The notes beneath the pieces are model-generated. The model was given only the letters and a program-made list of their open reading frames with translations. It searched no databases and was not told where the DNA came from. A program made the position numbers and the translations under genes. From the NCBI GenBank assembly GCA_017470325.1, contig JAFUES010000004.1, positions 1-64,000 on the forward strand: a DNA stretch of 64,000 nt, in the 5' to 3' direction. The stretch comes from Oscillospiraceae bacterium (GTDB taxonomy: Bacteria > Bacillota_A > Clostridia > Oscillospirales > Oscillospiraceae). Below, in pieces: positions 56,167-64,000 of the stretch (its first letter is position 1; each line of letters starts with the position of its first letter).

Positions 56167-57804
56167 TTGAGCGATAAGGAATTCGATTTCGAGCTGGAAG
56201 ACATCATCGCGGAGTTCAACGACTACACCATTCCCGAGCCCCGCAAACGCCGCCGCCGGACGCCTGTCCCCGCGGCGGAGGTCGCCGCGCCTGTAACCGC
56301 AGAGACGGCGCCTGCCCCGGCGGAGCCGGTGGAAGAGCCGGTCCCAGGTCCGGAGGAGCCAGTATACGAGGAGCTCCCCGTGCCGGAGGCGGCCCCGGAG
56401 CCCGCGGCTGAGGCGCCCCCGGTTTTTGAGATCGTACATACCCCGAAGCACGCGGCGCCGGAAGCGGAAAAAGAGCCGGAGCCGGAACCGGAAGAGCCCC
56501 CCGAGGAAAAGCCAAAAAAGAAAAAGGGAAAGAAGAAGAACAAAGACCTGGACGAGGACGAGGACGCCGAGCCGGTCAAGCCCACGGCGGCGGGGAAGGC
56601 CTCTGCCGGAAAGCCCAAAAAGGACAGCGTGGGCAAGCGCATCGGCCTGGGCTTGCTGAGCCTGATCTTCGCGGCGATCTCCCTGGTGTGCCTGGCCTGG
56701 TGTATGCAGAACATCCATCCGGAGACCACCACCGTGGAGGTCAGCCGGGGCACCGCTACCGCCAACCTGGTCTCCCGTCTGAACACCAGCGTGTACAACT
56801 CCAAGGCCTCCGCCCTGGGTGAGATCGTGTATATCCGTAAGCAGTACACCATCCCGGAGGAGGATCTGGTGGCGCCCAAGCCCAATCCCGCCTGCTACGG
56901 CACCCTGAGCATCGACCGGGCGGAGGAAGTGCTGGATGTGATCCAGAAGGCCAGGGATTCCGGCCTGCTGGACGGACAGGATGTGATCTTTGATCCCAAC
57001 GTCAGCTTCTATTACGATTCCACCATCCAGTATTACTGTGACGATACCATCCTGGTCATCTGCTGGAAGGAGCTGATCGACGGGTATACCTGCAGCTGCT
57101 GCGAGGTAAAGATCGCCGACGCCTCCCAGTTCAGGCGCAAGATCACCGACGATACCTTTGGCTCCGCCATGCAGCTGTTCGCCACCGAGCTTTCCAACAG
57201 TGTCAACGCCGTGGTGGCCATGAACGCGGACTACTACGGCTTCCGCGATTTCGGCATCATGGCCTATAACCGGCACCTGTACCGCATGGACGAGAGCGTG
57301 TACACCGGTATGTATAAGAAGTATAACTGCGTGGACACCTGCTTTGTCACGGCAGAGGGCGAGTTCTTGTATGTGCACCGGCTGGATGAATATAGCTGGG
57401 AGGAAATGGAGCAGTACATCAAGGACAACAATGTGCTCTTCTCCATCTCCTTCGGACCTGTCCTGATCGAGAACGGCGAGCTGCAGGTCTGCGACTGGTA
57501 CCCGGCGGGCGAGATCGACAAGGGTTACTCCCGTGCCGGCATCGGTATCTACGACGATCTGCATTACTACTACATGTCCCTGAACCACTCACCCGAGCGG
57601 GCGGCCCGCTGGACGGTGAATGAGTTCGGCAAACAGATGTACAACAAGGGCCTGCGCAGCGCCTATTGCCTGGACGGCGGCCAGACCAGCGAGATCGTCT
57701 TCCAGGGCGAGCCGTACAACTACATCGACTTCGGCGCGGAGCGCAAGGTCACGGATATCATCTACTTTGCCACGGCCATTCCGGAATCGGAGGTGACGTC
57801 ATGA
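56167..57804 (+). CDS. Membrane phosphodiester glycosidase (cassette 2)
   Basis: 545 residues. The acidic start motif is SDKEFDFELEDIIAEF; a long Pro/Glu/Lys linker follows (EPEPEPEEPPEEKPKKKKGKKKNKDLDEDED). One membrane helix lies at about 160-180 (IGLGLLSLIFAAISLVCLAWCM). The outside phosphodiester-glycosidase domain has NSVNAVVAMNADYYGFRDFGIMAYNRHLYR, FGPVLIENGELQ and RSAYCLDGGQTSEIVF. The TTG at 56167 is used, 5 bases after GGGGGTGA; a GTG three codons earlier sits inside that site. The paralogue at 33807 has the same arrangement (GTG inside the site, GTG start), which supports this choice. It overlaps the Lgt-like gene by ATGA. Confidence 0.82.
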   Translation: MSDKEFDFELEDIIAEFNDYTIPEPRKRRRRTPVPAAEVAAPVTAETAPAPAEPVEEPVPGPEEPVYEELPVPEAAPEPAAEAPPVFEIVHTPKHAAPEAEKEPEPEPEEPPEEKPKKKKGKKKNKDLDEDEDAEPVKPTAAGKASAGKPKKDSVGKRIGLGLLSLIFAAISLVCLAWCMQNIHPETTTVEVSRGTATANLVSRLNTSVYNSKASALGEIVYIRKQYTIPEEDLVAPKPNPACYGTLSIDRAEEVLDVIQKARDSGLLDGQDVIFDPNVSFYYDSTIQYYCDDTILVICWKELIDGYTCSCCEVKIADASQFRRKITDDTFGSAMQLFATELSNSVNAVVAMNADYYGFRDFGIMAYNRHLYRMDESVYTGMYKKYNCVDTCFVTAEGEFLYVHRLDEYSWEEMEQYIKDNNVLFSISFGPVLIENGELQVCDWYPAGEIDKGYSRAGIGIYDDLHYYYMSLNHSPERAARWTVNEFGKQMYNKGLRSAYCLDGGQTSEIVFQGEPYNYIDFGAERKVTDIIYFATAIPESEVTS

Positions 57805-58844
57805 ATCCCATTGCCATCTATACCGGCGACCTCACCATCTACTGGAGCGGCATCATCATCGCCATCGGCATCGCGGTAGCCCTGACCATGACTCTGGCTC
57901 TGTATCCCATGAGCGGCCGGAACAACGCGGCGGTGTGGGTCATGTTCCCCTTCGCGCTGTTCTTCTCCGTGGTCTTCGCCCGGGTGATCTATTGGTACTG
58001 CCACATCGAGCAGTACAGCTCCATCCGCCAGGCCCTGCTGGATTATTCCACCGGCAGCTTCTGCCTGCCCGGCGTGATCCTGGGCACCTGGCTGGGGGCC
58101 CTGGTGGCGCGGATGCTGAATCTCACCGACAGCGCCGGGCGTCTGCTGGACGCGGCCTCCCCGGGCATGGCGCTGTGCATCGGCATCATCCGCCTGAGCG
58201 CCCTGTTCAACAACTCCGTGCGCAGCCACATCATCATCACCGACAAGGTGTTCCAGCGTCTGCCCACAGCGGTGGCCTTTACCGACTCCGCCGGCAACAC
58301 CAACTACCGCTTTGCCACCTTCGCCGTGCAGGCTCTGTTGATGCTGCTGGTGACCATCCTGCTGATCGTGTTCTACTGCGACCACCGGGACGACCGGCTG
58401 CGGGGCGGCAACAAGGGCGGCAATGTGGCCCGGCGCTTCCTGCTGTACTACGGCGCGGTGGAGATCATCATGGATTCCACCCGGTACGACTCCCACCTGT
58501 ATCACTTCACCTTTATCAAGCGCCTCAACCCCTACGCCTCCTTCATCAGCGTGGCCCAGGTTTTCGCGGCGGTGACCATCCTCTGCGTGCTGATCCACTA
58601 TATGAAGGTCTCGGTGAAGGCCCGGGGCTGGAAGTGGTATCACGTGGTGCTGCTGCTGGTGTATCTGGCCTCCCTCATCGGGGTGGGCTACTTTGGCGAA
58701 TACAAGGTCCAGCGCACCGGCCTCTACGCCCGCTGCTACATCATCCAGGGCGTCTCCCTGCTGGTGATGGTCTGGGTGGTGTGCATCCTGTACCGCAGCT
58801 GCAAGGCCAAAAAGAAACGCCGTCCGGCTTTCGCGGACGACTAG
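57801..58844 (+). CDS. Lgt-like membrane protein (cassette 2)
   Basis: 347 residues and 7-8 helices. It has the Lgt layout: LTIYWSGIIIAIGI at the N-terminus, ARVIYWYCHIEQYSS, STGSFCLPGVILG (87-91 FCLPG where Lgt has its catalytic HGG loop), IIRLSALFNN (R131; Asn and Glu of the Lgt signature changed) and YYGAVEIIMDSTRYDSH. It is paralogous to 31397-32389 along its length. Loss of the catalytic His argues against diacylglyceryl transfer to lipoproteins; it may bind a phospholipid or flip a lipid head group instead (inference). Its start overlaps the glycosidase stop as ATGA, as in cassette 1. Confidence 0.75.
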   Translation: MNPIAIYTGDLTIYWSGIIIAIGIAVALTMTLALYPMSGRNNAAVWVMFPFALFFSVVFARVIYWYCHIEQYSSIRQALLDYSTGSFCLPGVILGTWLGALVARMLNLTDSAGRLLDAASPGMALCIGIIRLSALFNNSVRSHIIITDKVFQRLPTAVAFTDSAGNTNYRFATFAVQALLMLLVTILLIVFYCDHRDDRLRGGNKGGNVARRFLLYYGAVEIIMDSTRYDSHLYHFTFIKRLNPYASFISVAQVFAAVTILCVLIHYMKVSVKARGWKWYHVVLLLVYLASLIGVGYFGEYKVQRTGLYARCYIIQGVSLLVMVWVVCILYRSCKAKKKRRPAFADD

Positions 58845-58855
58845 AACTGCATCAT

Positions 58856-58896
58856 GACGAGACGAGCGGTCCGAACAGACCGCTCGTCTTTTTGCA
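58856..58896. terminator. Terminator of cassette 2 and amt
   Basis: GACGAGCGGTC / GACCGCTCGTC followed by TTTTTGC on the plus strand; convergent with the amt gene. Confidence 0.9.
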
Positions 58897-58905
58897 TATT
58901 CGTTT

Positions 58906-60657
58906 TTATTCCACGTCCTGCAGGGCCCAGTAGTTTTCCTCACCCGTGCGGATCTTCACCACCCGGCTCACGTTGTACACAAAGATCTTGCCGTCGCCGA
59001 TGTGCCCGGTATACAGAGTCTTCTTGGCGGTGTCGATGACCTTCTGTACCGGGATCTTGGCCACGATCACCTCCACCTTGATCTTGGGGATCAGCGTCAG
59101 GTCCACCGCCGCGCCGCGGTAGCGCTCGGAGGAGCCCCGCTGGATGCCGCTGCCCATGACCTGGGTCACCGTCATGCCGGTGACGCCCAGCTCGTTGAGG
59201 GCCTTTTTCAGCGCGTCGAACATGCTCAGGCGGCAGAGGATGCTGACCTTGTAGATGCCGCTGTCGAAGCCAGCGGCCAGGGGCGCCTCCTGCTGCACCG
59301 GCACGGCGGCGTTGTGGAGGACGGAGTCGGCCTTGTCATAGTCGCTCTCGCCCAGGTCGGTGTTCTCGTTGACGTCCATGGTCATGCCGGTGGGGTCGCT
59401 GATGGCGAAGCCGGAGTAGGCGGAGGGGAGACCGTGCTCGTGGATGTCCAGGCCGTCGATCTCCACCTGAGCGCTGACCCGCAGGCCGATGGTCTTGTCG
59501 ATGAGCTTGAAGGCCACGAACATGACGGCCAGCACGTAGACGATCACGCTGGCAAAGCCCAGCAGCTGGATGCCCAGCTGCCGCAGTCCGCCGCCGTAGA
59601 ATAGGCCAAGGCCCACGCCGTCGTCGCCGGTGGAAAAGAGCCCCACTGCGATGGTGCCCCAGATGCCGCAGACCATGTGCACCGAGACGGCGCCCACCGG
59701 GTCGTCGATCCTGGCCTTGTTATCGAAAAACTCCACGCTCAGCACCACCAGGAAGCCCGCGATCAGACCGATCCAGAAGGCGCCGAAGGGGGAGACGCAG
59801 TCACAGGGGGCGGTGATGGCCACCAGTCCCGCCAGGGCCGCGTTCAGAGTCATGGACACGTCGGGCTTGCCGTAGCGAAGCCAGGTAAAAATCATGGCGG
59901 TCAGGGTGGAGACCGCGGCGGCCAGGTTGGTGGTCATGAAGGCCAGGCTCGCGCTCTCCGCGGCGGCGCTGTCGGCCATGGCCACGGTGGAGCCGCCGTT
60001 GAAGCCGAACCAGCAGAACCAGAGGATGAACACGCCCAGGGCGCAGGCGGTCAGGTTGTGGCCGGGTATGGCCCGCGCCTTGCCGCTGCTGTCATATTTG
60101 CCGATGCGGGGCCCCAGCATCCAGGCGCCCAGACAGGCGATGGCGCCGCCCACCATGTGCACGCAGGTGCTGCCCGCGAAATCGTGAAAGCCCAGCTGAT
60201 ATAGCCAGCCGCCGCCCCAGATCCAGTGCCCGCTGATGGGGTAGACCAGCAGGGAGATGACCGCGGAATACACACAGTAGGCCTTGAAGTTGGTGCGCTC
60301 CGCCATGGAGCCGGAGACGATGGTGGCGGAGGTGGCGCAGAACACCGTCTGGAAGATCACATAGCACCACAGGGGCATGGTCTGGGGCACCACGCTGTTG
60401 GCGGCGGTGTAGGCATGGCGGATCATGGGGTCCAGACCGCCCAGAAAGGCGCCGGTGCCGCCGAACATCAGTCCGAAGCCCACCAGCCAGAAGCAGGGGG
60501 TGCCGATGCAGAAGTCCATCAGGTTTTTCATCAGGATGTTGCCGGTGTTTTTGGCCCGGGTCAGCCCGGCCTCGCAGAGGGAAAAGCCCGCCTGCATGAA
60601 GAAGACCAGAGCGGCACAGAGCAGGACCCAGCTTACAGTCGTGACTTCGTATTCCAT
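58906..60657 (-). CDS. amt: Ammonium transporter fused to PII domain
   Basis: 583 residues. The first ~410 form the Amt channel: 11 helices with FMQAGFSLCEAGLTRAKNTGNILMKNLMDF, GFHDFAGSTCVHMVGGAIACLGAWMLGPRIG, GFNGGS and SFGVHMVCGIWG-type histidine/Trp gates. The last ~115 residues (after about 468) are a GlnB/GlnK-type PII domain: GIYKVSILCRLSMFDALKKALNELGVTGMTVTQVMGSG, T-loop ERYRGAAVDLTLIPK, then KIFVYNVSRVVKIRTGE. The T-loop has Tyr46 but Val at the usual Tyr51 uridylylation position. Such Amt-PII fusions are known in anaerobes; the PII part probably gates ammonium entry by 2-oxoglutarate/ATP/ADP. GGAGG precedes the ATG. Confidence 0.92.
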   Translation of the reverse strand: MEYEVTTVSWVLLCAALVFFMQAGFSLCEAGLTRAKNTGNILMKNLMDFCIGTPCFWLVGFGLMFGGTGAFLGGLDPMIRHAYTAANSVVPQTMPLWCYVIFQTVFCATSATIVSGSMAERTNFKAYCVYSAVISLLVYPISGHWIWGGGWLYQLGFHDFAGSTCVHMVGGAIACLGAWMLGPRIGKYDSSGKARAIPGHNLTACALGVFILWFCWFGFNGGSTVAMADSAAAESASLAFMTTNLAAAVSTLTAMIFTWLRYGKPDVSMTLNAALAGLVAITAPCDCVSPFGAFWIGLIAGFLVVLSVEFFDNKARIDDPVGAVSVHMVCGIWGTIAVGLFSTGDDGVGLGLFYGGGLRQLGIQLLGFASVIVYVLAVMFVAFKLIDKTIGLRVSAQVEIDGLDIHEHGLPSAYSGFAISDPTGMTMDVNENTDLGESDYDKADSVLHNAAVPVQQEAPLAAGFDSGIYKVSILCRLSMFDALKKALNELGVTGMTVTQVMGSGIQRGSSERYRGAAVDLTLIPKIKVEVIVAKIPVQKVIDTAKKTLYTGHIGDGKIFVYNVSRVVKIRTGEENYWALQDVE

Positions 60658-60677
60658 GGGGATTCCTCCTTAAACAA

Positions 60678-60718
60678 AGAAAAGGCGCTCCGAGCATCAC
60701 TCGGAACGCCTTTGTTCG
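60678..60718 (-). terminator. Terminator or attenuator in amt leader
   Basis: On the minus strand, AAAGGCGTTCCGAG / CTCGGAGCGCCTTT (one mismatch) is followed by TTCTTTGTTT, then the amt ribosome site (GGAGG). It either ends transcripts from the upstream remnant or acts as an attenuator in the amt leader. Confidence 0.7.
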
Positions 60719-60819
60719 ATGGGCCTATTTTAGGTGGAACTGCCCAAAAAGTCAAGCCGCGCTTTGTACATTTTTCCTTGTAGCTGCCATAATGATTTTC
60801 GTATGGAATAGAGCATTTT

Positions 60820-63122
60820 CGGTCCGCCTCGCTGCTGTAATCTTTGATCAGCTGTCTGGCCATACGGCGCACGTCCTCCGGCCGCACGCTGTTCTCCCCG
60901 GGCTCCGTGCGCTTGGCCTGTCCCTTCCAGTAGGCCAGGTCCTTCTCCAGGGCACGGTTGACTTCCCGCAGCCGGCGCAGGGTCTCGGCGGCCTGGTTGG
61001 GGTTGGCCTCCCGCCATGCGGCCATGGCGCTGCGCGCCTCGGTCTTCAGCGCGGGGCTCGCCTCCATCTTGGCCAGTGCGTTCTCCGCCCGCTCGATCTG
61101 CTGCTCCGTTTTGCTTATGGCCTTTCGAGTGGCGGCCTTGTCCTGCTCCTCCGCCTCCGCAAGCACGGCCTGCTGCCGCTCCAGCTTATGCTGCAGGGTG
61201 TCCAGCTGCTTGACCTTCCGGCTGTAGGCTTTCAGCTCCGCGCTGGAGCCGCGCTTGCTGGCCGCCTCCATCAGCAGCTGCCGGTCGTCGGGTACGAAGT
61301 CCCGCTCCTGGAAACGGATGTCCCTGTTGCTGATATCGAATCGCTGAGACAAGGGGATCACTTTTCCGTTGTCGTCTTTGGTGATGGCTTCAGCAGATTT
61401 CACTTGTGAGGAATCCTTGATCACATAGGAGAGGCCGCGGCTGACCGGCTTTCCGTCTACCAGATCGCCGCCTTCGTCAAGGATGATGCTGTCATAAGGC
61501 AGCTCATTCTCATCGATATAATCGGAGAGGTCATAGCCGTCTGTCCAGTCAGGCAAGCCGCTCTCCTGGATCTCTCCCAGGCCCAGCTCCTGCCGGGCGT
61601 TGGCGAAGATTTCCGCAGCCTCCATGTCTCTGGTATCGAACGGGTGTTCCATCTTCGCATATACAGTATACAGGGAGCCGGGATTATCCCGTTGCGTATA
61701 CCGCATGGCATAGTCTTTGTTCTCGGTAAAGTACTGCCAGTCATGAAAGACGGTAAAGCCGCCGCCTTTCTTGGAGCCGTGATAGAACAGCTTTGTGTAT
61801 CCCGCCTTCCTGGCCGCCTCATCTACCATACGCTGCGCTTTCGCCGTGTTCCCGTTGTTGACAGCTTCCATATACTCAGCATCCCGTTCTGATCTCTGCT
61901 CTTTCTTACTTGCCTTTTCTGCAAGAGCTTTTTCATAGGCGATTTGAATAGCTGTTTTTACCTCTTGACTTTTATCCTCCGATGTGCGTATAATATCTCC
62001 AGAAGCTTTTCTGCCATTTTTGAGCGCCTCCCCCTGGGAGGAAGAGCCCTTACCGGCAGGAAAGTTTCTTTGTCTTATGCTACCGATACTATATGTTGTT
62101 TCGTCCTTTTCGTTTAGCCCTGCGGAGAATTGAACAAGATAATAGGATCCATCAGCATCCCTAAAGTTTGCATTGTAGTAATTGAAACCATCTTCGCCAA
62201 CATCGTTTTTATGCTTGCTGTTCAAATCTGGGCGGTATCTATAAAACCGAGCGACCTGGATGAGCTCGTCAATGTGAGTAGCAATACGCCCTTTCCGTGC
62301 ATAATCTTCATCGTTCAGGAGTTGTTCCACTTGACTGGCAATAGCGGAAACATGCTGATCGCTCAGCTTATATGCAGACCTGGCTGTAAGGATCAGTACA
62401 TGTCCGTCTGTCGTCGGGATTGCTATATCCTGATTTTTGCGGATCTGCTCATTGATATAGTTTTCGATCTGTTTTCCCCACTTGGATGAATCAGTTCCAG
62501 TCAGGACCTGACGGTCCGCCTGCACATAATACCGCCCGGAATCCTCGATCTCTCGGATCTCATACTGCACCCGGCCGCCGTCACTGGCGGTCATTTTTCT
62601 ATCTTCTGTGGACAAATCGTTTTCATTTTGGGCAGATTCGTTCTCGATTTGAGCAGATCTGTTATCGGTTTGGGCATTCCGCGCGGCCTCGGTCAGGGCC
62701 TTGTCCCAGATCTTCTGCAGCTGGTCCATGTAGCTGAGCATGGCTTTGGCTTCCTCGTGGTAAGCTTCCACGCCGGAGAAGGCCTTCCGGATCTTCGCGG
62801 CCCATTCCTTCAGCCAGGCATGGATCCGGTCAAAGAGGCTGGGGTTTTCCCTGGCCAGGGTGCTGACCACGCTGCTGCGCTTGAGCATCATCTCGCAGCC
62901 GTCGGCCACCACCTCATCCAACGCGCCGTCGAAGTCCAGCTCTCCGGTGGTGTCCCGGGCCATCTTCTCATTGACCAGCTCGCTCAGGCTCTTGCCCTGC
63001 CACTCCAGCAGGTGGTCCACCAGGAAGCTCTTCAGATCCTCGTACAGCTCCGGCGCGTTCTCCTGGATGAAGTGGGTCAGCTCATGGCCGGCTGTGCGCA
63101 CGATGGCCACGCGCCCGGCGTT
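60820..63122 (-). pseudogene. Remnant of a mobile-element polyvalent protein
   Basis: An open frame of about 770 codons, but both ends are abnormal. The N-terminus begins (TTG, no ribosome site) directly next to the nifJ terminator inside a conserved metallopeptidase-like segment (RTAGHELTHFIQE, HExxH). At the C-terminus the frame runs on past the last sensible motif (QLIKDYSSEADR) into amt leader DNA. Inside are an acidic repeat (AQTDNRSAQIENESAQNEND), a second domain (GHVLILTARSAYKLSD) and an ADP-ribosyltransferase-like part (KLFYHGSKKGGGFTVFHDWQYFTENKDYAMRY...HPFDTRD), then coiled coils. This layout fits the large multi-domain proteins of conjugative/phage elements (LPD/ART-PolyVal types). 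The middle third is AT-richer. A truncated insert, probably inactive. Confidence 0.7.
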
Positions 63123-63164
63123 CAAAATAAACCCAGCCCTATGCCTTATGGCACAGGGCTGGGT
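63121..63164 (-). terminator. Terminator of nifJ
   Basis: On the minus strand, ACCCAGCCCTGTGCC / GGCATAGGGCTGGGT with loop ATAA is followed by TTATTTT. The mobile-element remnant starts at its end. Confidence 0.85.
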
Positions 63165-63178
63165 CAGGATTTTGCTGT

Positions 63179-64000
63179 TTACTTGCCGGCCAGCTTGCGG
63201 TACTTGTCGTAGCGCTTGGTGGTGAAGTCCTCCGCCTCGGCGAAGAGCCGCTCGGCGATCTCAGGGAAGGTGCGGGTCAGGGAGGCGAAACGGGTTTCGC
63301 CCATCATGTAATCCCGCAGCTTGCCGTTGGGCGCGGCGGAATCCAGGGAGAAGGGATTCTTGCCCTCTTCCACGTCGGGGTTGTAGCGGAACAGGGGCCA
63401 GAAGCCGCATTCCACCGCTTCCTTGCCCTCGTCCATGACCTTGGCCATGCCCTTGGACAGGCCGTGGTTGATGCAGGGGGCGTAGGCGATGACGATGGAG
63501 GGACCCTTGTGGGCGGCTGCTTCCTTCAGGCACTTGATCACGTGCTCGGGATTTGCGCCCAGGGAGACCTGCGCCACATACACATAGCCGTAGGTGGACA
63601 GGATCATGCCCAGATCCTTCTTGGGCGTGGTCTTGCCCGCGGCGGCAAACTGGACGCTGGCGCCGATGGGCGTGGCCTTGGAGGCCTGACCGCCGGTGTT
63701 GGCGTAGAGCTCGTTGTCCACCACCAGCACATTCAGATCCAGGCCGGAGGCCATCACGTGGTCCAGGCCGCCGTAGCCGATATCATAGGCCCAGCCGTCG
63801 CCGCCGAACATCCAGATGGCCTTCTTGGTCAGGGTGTCCTCCCGCTGGCGCAGGAAGTCGATGTCCGCGCTGCTCTCGCCGGTGGCGGCGATGGCCTCGC
63901 GCACCGCGTCGGACAGCTCCGCCGTCTTGTCGTCGTCGTCACCCTCGGCCAGCCAGGCTTCCAGGGCGGCCTTCAGCTTTTCGTCGGCGGTCACGTCCAC
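63179..64000 (-). CDS. nifJ: Pyruvate:ferredoxin oxidoreductase, C-terminal part
   Basis: 273 residues of the 3' end of nifJ; the 5' part lies outside the window. It oxidises pyruvate to acetyl-CoA and CO2 with reduced ferredoxin. The TPP-binding part reads IWMFGGDGWAYDIGYGGLDHVMASGLDLNVLVVDNELYANTGGQASKATP, followed by CINHGLSKGMAKVMDEGKEAVECGFW, where NifJ has the last Fe-S cysteine. The C-terminal ~70 residues are typical of the homodimeric ~1170-residue enzyme. A strong terminator lies 15 bases after the stop. Confidence 0.95.
   Translation of the reverse strand: MDVTADEKLKAALEAWLAEGDDDDKTAELSDAVREAIAATGESSADIDFLRQREDTLTKKAIWMFGGDGWAYDIGYGGLDHVMASGLDLNVLVVDNELYANTGGQASKATPIGASVQFAAAGKTTPKKDLGMILSTYGYVYVAQVSLGANPEHVIKCLKEAAAHKGPSIVIAYAPCINHGLSKGMAKVMDEGKEAVECGFWPLFRYNPDVEEGKNPFSLDSAAPNGKLRDYMMGETRFASLTRTFPEIAERLFAEAEDFTTKRYDKYRKLAGK

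Noticed and set aside
60633..60819. C-terminal 60 codons of the polyvalent-protein frame
   Set aside because: They read through the amt leader hairpin and into the amt start region; not part of the protein family pattern.

Overview
The window is 64 kb of a GC-rich, low-redundancy chromosome of a Gram-positive anaerobe. The evidence is an SpoVB-type flippase next to HU and RqcP, strong AGGAGG-type ribosome binding sites, lipobox lipoproteins, a DacF-like D,D-carboxypeptidase, several DegV proteins, pyruvate:ferredoxin oxidoreductase, a GC-rich Pro/Thr spacer style in secreted proteins, and no outer-membrane genes. Together these fit a clostridial gut bacterium of the Oscillospiraceae type (Oscillibacter/Vescimonas-like). 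That placement is an inference; no rRNA lies in the window. I see no tRNA, rRNA, CRISPR array or intact insertion sequence.

Layout. 1-4.2 kb is a visibly AT-richer accessory block: two tandem unknown paralogues, the 3' stump of a lost gene with its terminator, a small Xre-type regulator with a perfect 8-bp inverted-repeat operator, and two repeat-bearing lipoproteins. 4.3-19.8 kb is mostly core: an FAD oxidoreductase, SpoVB-like flippase, HU, RqcP, the serC-serA-nucleosidase operon, MtaB, a cysteine desulfurase, an AI-2E-family permease, a D-Ala-D-Ala carboxypeptidase and phosphoglucose isomerase. 19.8-22.3 kb is a second AT-rich insert (Xre regulator and acyl/aryl-CoA ligase). 22.4-31.3 kb holds an aroF-led five-gene operon, a 37-residue membrane peptide, a WYL regulator with DUF1653 and GNAT partners, a TrmH methyltransferase, DegV and a MATE exporter.

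31.4-35.7 kb and 55.5-58.8 kb carry two copies of the same three-gene envelope cassette, on opposite strands: an NTF2-like membrane-anchored protein (in one copy fused to a class-A beta-lactamase-like domain), a phosphodiester glycosidase (NAGPA-like) membrane protein, and an Lgt-like polytopic protein that lacks the Lgt catalytic residues. Both copies keep the same gene order, the same 4-bp ATGA overlap and the same non-AUG start architecture. This is the best candidate for an undescribed system here.

Between the copies are PepF, two further DegV proteins, a thioredoxin-fold DUF255 protein, a TPR/DUF4037/MBL-fold operon, an aminotransferase-thioesterase pair, and a lactate module: an FCD-type GntR regulator with a hairpin-rich leader, a cytidylate-kinase-like protein and an L-lactate permease. 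The kinase and permease promoters each carry a pair of TTGGT-N2-ACCAA operators with centres exactly 54 bp apart. A TIR-transmembrane-beta-propeller protein sits divergently from an Xre regulator at 49-52.5 kb. The right end has an Amt-PII fusion, a truncated remnant of a mobile-element polyvalent protein, and the 3' end of nifJ.
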